64,000 nt of DNA. Source: Actinomycetes bacterium. Its GTDB lineage: Bacteria > Actinomycetota > Acidimicrobiia > Acidimicrobiales > RAAP-2. Under the pieces are notes generated by a model. It saw nothing but the letters and a program-made list of their open reading frames with translations, made no database searches and was not told where the DNA came from. The translations under genes and the position numbers were made by a program. Below are positions 60,310 to 64,000 of the stretch, in pieces. Where the stretch lies: NCBI GenBank assembly GCA_021793395.1, contig JAJYSU010000003.1, positions 1 to 64,000 of the forward strand, given 5' to 3'. How positions within the stretch are numbered: the first letter of the stretch is position 1; every line of letters starts with the position of its first letter.

Positions 60310-61621
60310 CGACGGCTCCTTCTTTGACGAGCCCACCGGCGAGACGCCGGTGGTGAGCGCGACGGACTCGAGAGTCACGGTGACGGGGGCGGAAATCGCC
60401 GCCGAGGCGGCGGAGGTCATTCCGGTGATCGACGAAGCGACGCTGTTACCGCATTGGACCGACGCACCAACCGGACAGGTCCCGATCGTCGTGGCGCGAG
60501 AGACGTCTGTTTCCAGCGATCCCTGGGATGCGATACCCGCACCGGCGTGGCGCGAGGGAGAAGCCGACTGGGTCGCTCACGAGGAGCAGTTCGACGCGTC
60601 ATTCCTCGCCGGAGCGGTACGCGCTGACGACGCTCGTCCGTGGGAGTTCGTCGAGGTCGCGGAGTCGAGCGAGACGATCGAGGACGTGACGCTAAGTGAG
60701 GTGCCCGCGCCGGAGGATGTGCCGCGACCCCAGCCGCGCGCGCAGCGTACTCGTCGCACGCTCGGCCACGACCCGCTGGCGGGACGGGCGGCGCGTCAGG
60801 CGACGCGGTCGAGTGTGCCCATGGCGACGCTGACCGGTTTAGTGCTGGGTGCCGTGGTCGGTGCCGTCTTCTTGGCCGGGACGATTCCGGTGGCGGTGAT
60901 GGTGCTCGTGGCTCTGGTGCTGGCGACGGCCGAGGCCTACGCGGCATTTCGCCACGCCGGCGCCCATCCCGCGACCCTGCTGGGCCTGGTGGCGGTGGTG
61001 ACGCTAGGCGTCGCCGCGTACAACAAAGGTGTGGCGGCGCTCGGCGCCGTGACGGTGCTCGTGCTGATTTTTGGGTTCATCTGGTACATCAGTGCGAAGC
61101 GAACCATTGACGTCCTCGACGGGTTGGGCGCCACGATCTTCGTGTACTTGTGGGTAGGGCTCTTGGGGTCGTACGCGCTGTTGTTGATCTCTCCGCGCTA
61201 TTCGATTGACCGCCACGGTTTGGCGTATCTCTTCGGAGCGATCGTTCTCGGAGTGGCCAACGATACGGGCGCACTCTTTATGGGACGCTGGCTCGGACGC
61301 CACCCCCTGAGTCCTACTCTCTCGCCCAACAAGACGGTCGAGGGAACGATCGGTGGCACCCTCCTTACGCTGATCGTGGCCGCGGTCGTCCTGCCACTGA
61401 TCACCCCGTGGACCCTGCACGCCGCCCTAGAAGTGGCCGTGGCGGTGGCGATCGTCGAGCCGCTGGGTGATCTCTTCGAGTCAATGGTCAAGCGCACGCT
61501 GGGTGTCAAGGACGTCGGCCGTCTGTTGCCGGGTCACGGGGGACTGTTAGACCGCATTGACGGACTGCTGTTCGTCCTTCCGACTGTGTTCTATCTCACC
61601 CACGTGCTGCAACTCCACTGA
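60299..61621 (+). CDS. cdsA: Phosphatidate cytidylyltransferase with ~170 aa acidic N-terminal extension
   Basis: C-terminal [15 protein letters not shown] and [30 protein letters not shown]. Confidence 0.94.
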   Translation: MKSDDGSFFDEPTGETPVVSATDSRVTVTGAEIAAEAAEVIPVIDEATLLPHWTDAPTGQVPIVVARETSVSSDPWDAIPAPAWREGEADWVAHEEQFDASFLAGAVRADDARPWEFVEVAESSETIEDVTLSEVPAPEDVPRPQPRAQRTRRTLGHDPLAGRAARQATRSSVPMATLTGLVLGAVVGAVFLAGTIPVAVMVLVALVLATAEAYAAFRHAGAHPATLLGLVAVVTLGVAAYNKGVAALGAVTVLVLIFGFIWYISAKRTIDVLDGLGATIFVYLWVGLLGSYALLLISPRYSIDRHGLAYLFGAIVLGVANDTGALFMGRWLGRHPLSPTLSPNKTVEGTIGGTLLTLIVAAVVLPLITPWTLHAALEVAVAVAIVEPLGDLFESMVKRTLGVKDVGRLLPGHGGLLDRIDGLLFVLPTVFYLTHVLQLH

Positions 61622-61623
61622 CC

Positions 61624-62796
61624 ATGGGGACGGTGCGACGCAGCGTCGCGCTGTTGGGCGCGACGGGATCAGTGGGTACTCAGACGCTCGATGTGCTGCG
61701 TCGTGAACCGGATCGCTTTGAGTTGGTGTCGGTGGCGGGTTCCTCGCGTCTGCGCGAGCTCGCGGCGATCGTTCGTGAGTTTCACGTCGCGCGCGTGGGA
61801 ATTTCTCACGAGCAGGACCGGGCGGCCGTGGTCGAGATGGTGGGGCCGGCCGTCGAGATCGTGGTGGGGCCCGAGGGGCTGGCGGCCCTGGCGGCGAGCG
61901 CCGACATCGTGGTGAACGCCGTGATGGGATTCGCGGGACTACCGGTGACGATGGCGGCACTGGCCAATGGGCGGCGACTGGCGCTCGCCAACAAGGAGTC
62001 ACTCATCGCGGCCGCTCCCTTGGTGGAGTCGGTTCGCAGAACACCCGGTGCCCAGATACTTCCTATCGATTCCGAGCACTGCGCGATTCATCAGTGTCTC
62101 GCCGGATCGATCGATCACCCGGGACATCCCGACGTGCGCCGGTTGATCCTGACGGCCTCCGGTGGGCCCTTTCGCGGCTGGTCGCCGGAGCAACTGGCGA
62201 CGGCGTCGACCGCCGACGCGCTGCATCATCCGACGTGGTCGATGGGGGCGAAGATCACCATCGACTCCTCCACCCTGATGAACAAGGGCCTGGAAGTGTT
62301 GGAAGCGTCGGCGCTCTTTGGTGTGGCGGCGGATCGCGTGGCGGTCGTGGTGCATCCGCAGTCGATCGTCCACTCGATGGTGGAGTACGTCGACGGATCA
62401 GTCATCGCCCAGCTGTCGCGACCGGACATGCGCTTGCCCATTGCGTACTGTCTGGGAATGCCCGATCGCCTCGATCACGCGTGGGGACAGCTCGACTTCT
62501 CGACCGCGTTCGCCCTGACCTTTGAACCCCCCGACGTCGCGACCTTCACGGCGCTCCCGCTGGCCTACGAGGCCGCTCGCCTCGGGGGTGCGGCGCCGGC
62601 GTGGCTGAGCGCGGCCAACGAGGTGGCGGTGGAGGCGTGTCTCGACGGTCGCGTGGCGTGGCGCGACATCGTCCCCATCGTGTCCGCGGTCATGGACTCC
62701 TACGAGGCGGGTTCCCTCTCGTCGATCGAGGATCTCTACGCCCACGACGCCCGCGCCCGCGACCTCGCCCGCGCCTTAGTGGAGGTCTCGTCGTGA
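61624..62796 (+). CDS. dxr: 1-deoxy-D-xylulose-5-phosphate reductoisomerase
   Basis: ALLGATGSVGTQTLDVLRR; ALANKESLIAA; LPIDSEHCAIHQCL; LTASGGPFRGW. Confidence 0.97.
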   Translation: MGTVRRSVALLGATGSVGTQTLDVLRREPDRFELVSVAGSSRLRELAAIVREFHVARVGISHEQDRAAVVEMVGPAVEIVVGPEGLAALAASADIVVNAVMGFAGLPVTMAALANGRRLALANKESLIAAAPLVESVRRTPGAQILPIDSEHCAIHQCLAGSIDHPGHPDVRRLILTASGGPFRGWSPEQLATASTADALHHPTWSMGAKITIDSSTLMNKGLEVLEASALFGVAADRVAVVVHPQSIVHSMVEYVDGSVIAQLSRPDMRLPIAYCLGMPDRLDHAWGQLDFSTAFALTFEPPDVATFTALPLAYEAARLGGAAPAWLSAANEVAVEACLDGRVAWRDIVPIVSAVMDSYEAGSLSSIEDLYAHDARARDLARALVEVSS

Positions 62797-64000
62797 CGGC
62801 TTCGAGTTCTCGACGTTCGCTGGCGGGCCTTCTGGTGGGAACCGTGGCCCTCATTGCGTTACTGACCTGGTGGGGAGGGTGGGCACTGCCCGTCGTCATC
62901 ATTGCGCTTCTGGTAATGATCATGGGTCACGAGTTCGGGCACTTCGCGACGGCTAAGCGTCTGGGCATGAAGGTGACCGACTTCTTCGTGGGTTTCGGTC
63001 CCGTGGTCTGGGCGACCACGCGCGGCGAGACTCGCTACGGTATTCGGGCGCTGCCCCTCGGCGGCTACGTCAAGGTACCGGGCATGAGTTGGCTCGAGAC
63101 GGTCGATCCCGAGACCGAGCCACGCACCTATCGCGCCGCGACGTACCCACGCAAGGTTCTGTTCGCGAGCGCCGGGTCGCTCATGCACGGGGTGATGGCG
63201 CTGCTCTTGGCGTGGGCGTCCCTGTCGCTGGTTGGTCTGCCGTCGGCGAGTCACGTGGGTGTCGCGAGCTTTACGCACTGGGACGGCTACGCCCACAACG
63301 CGGCGCAGGTGGCGGGACTGCGGATCGGTGATCGCTTCGTCTCGGTAGACGGGCATTCGGTCACTAACGCCACGATGCTGGTGAACTTCGTCCACGATCA
63401 CACGGGGGATCGACTCACCATCGTCGTGAGCCGTCACGGGCGTGACGTCACGCTGCACGCAACGCCCGTGGACGGGCGAACGCTGAGGGTGAACGGGGTG
63501 CCCTACGTCCACGCCAGCCATCCCGTGGGGTACCTGGGCGTGGAGTTGGAAGCCCAGGTCGTGCGCTCGTCGTGGTGGGCGGCGGTACCGGCCTCGTTTT
63601 CCCAAGTCGGATCCATGGTGGTGGCCGCGCTCCACGGAATCGTGCACGTCTTCTCACCCGGGGAGTTCGCCAGCCTGTTTCATCAGGTGGCGTCACCGTC
63701 CGCGGCGGTAAGCCCGAGCGCGCAGCTCTCGCGGCCCCAGTCCATCGTGGGCGTCGTGCGCATCGCCGTGCAGAGCTCCGGGGCGGGCGTGGGAACGCTC
63801 CTCGAGATCTTGATGATGATCAATATTTTCGTCGGCGTACTGAACATGCTGCCCATGCTGCCGCTGGACGGTGGTTACGTGGCCGTCGCCACCTACGAGC
63901 GCCTGCGCGGACGGCGTGATCGGCCCTATCACGCCGACCTGAATCGGCTGGCGCCGGTCATCTACGCCTTTGTCGGCGTGCTGCTGGTGCTCTTCGCGTC
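62793..64000 (+). CDS. rseP: RseP-like M50 site-2 metalloprotease (3' end beyond window)
   Basis: Open frame from GTG at 62793 (GTGA overlap with dxr stop) to the window end; MGHEFGHFATAKRLGMKVTDFFVGFG, PLGGYVKVPGM, PDZ region, NMLPMLPLDGGYV. Not in the supplied ORF track because no stop is reached. Confidence 0.93.
   Translation, partial: MTASSSRRSLAGLLVGTVALIALLTWWGGWALPVVIIALLVMIMGHEFGHFATAKRLGMKVTDFFVGFGPVVWATTRGETRYGIRALPLGGYVKVPGMSWLETVDPETEPRTYRAATYPRKVLFASAGSLMHGVMALLLAWASLSLVGLPSASHVGVASFTHWDGYAHNAAQVAGLRIGDRFVSVDGHSVTNATMLVNFVHDHTGDRLTIVVSRHGRDVTLHATPVDGRTLRVNGVPYVHASHPVGYLGVELEAQVVRSSWWAAVPASFSQVGSMVVAALHGIVHVFSPGEFASLFHQVASPSAAVSPSAQLSRPQSIVGVVRIAVQSSGAGVGTLLEILMMINIFVGVLNMLPMLPLDGGYVAVATYERLRGRRDRPYHADLNRLAPVIYAFVGVLLVLFA

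Overview
GC-rich chromosomal segment whose gene content looks actinobacterial, possibly Acidimicrobiia-like (taxonomic guess from gene content only). Most of it is housekeeping and metabolic sequence: surE, clpS/DUF2017, a hexuronate pathway block (gntK, uxaC, uxuB-like, manD), ftsH, a potADBC-type polyamine ABC operon, tig-clpP-clpX-folC-ndk, mreBCD-mrdA, rng-rplU-rpmA, hup, obg-proB-proA, MoxR/vWA, class II DAHP synthase, nadD-rsfS, an MtrAB/LpqB-like module, xerC-rpsB-tsf-pyrH-frr-cdsA-dxr-rseP, and four tRNAs (Lys-CTT, His-GTG, Arg-TCT, Pro-TGG). I found no CRISPR array, prophage, or convincing undescribed defence or biosynthetic system. The most notable observations are: (i) a ~3.3 kb decayed island (19359-22707) bounded by an intact tRNA-Lys and a directly repeated 3' tRNA-Lys fragment, carrying an intact GGDEF gene and IS3 transposase debris, with a second transposase relic beside it; (ii) an in-frame TAG splitting manD from a well conserved 49-residue C-terminus; (iii) a shattered mmsA pseudogene at ~1495-2565; (iv) a recurrent TANNNT-N6-(A/G)TG arrangement at about eight genes, suggesting leaderless transcripts; (v) several palindromes and hairpins in intergenic regions. 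All assignments are by reading motifs and recalling family features; no search was run.
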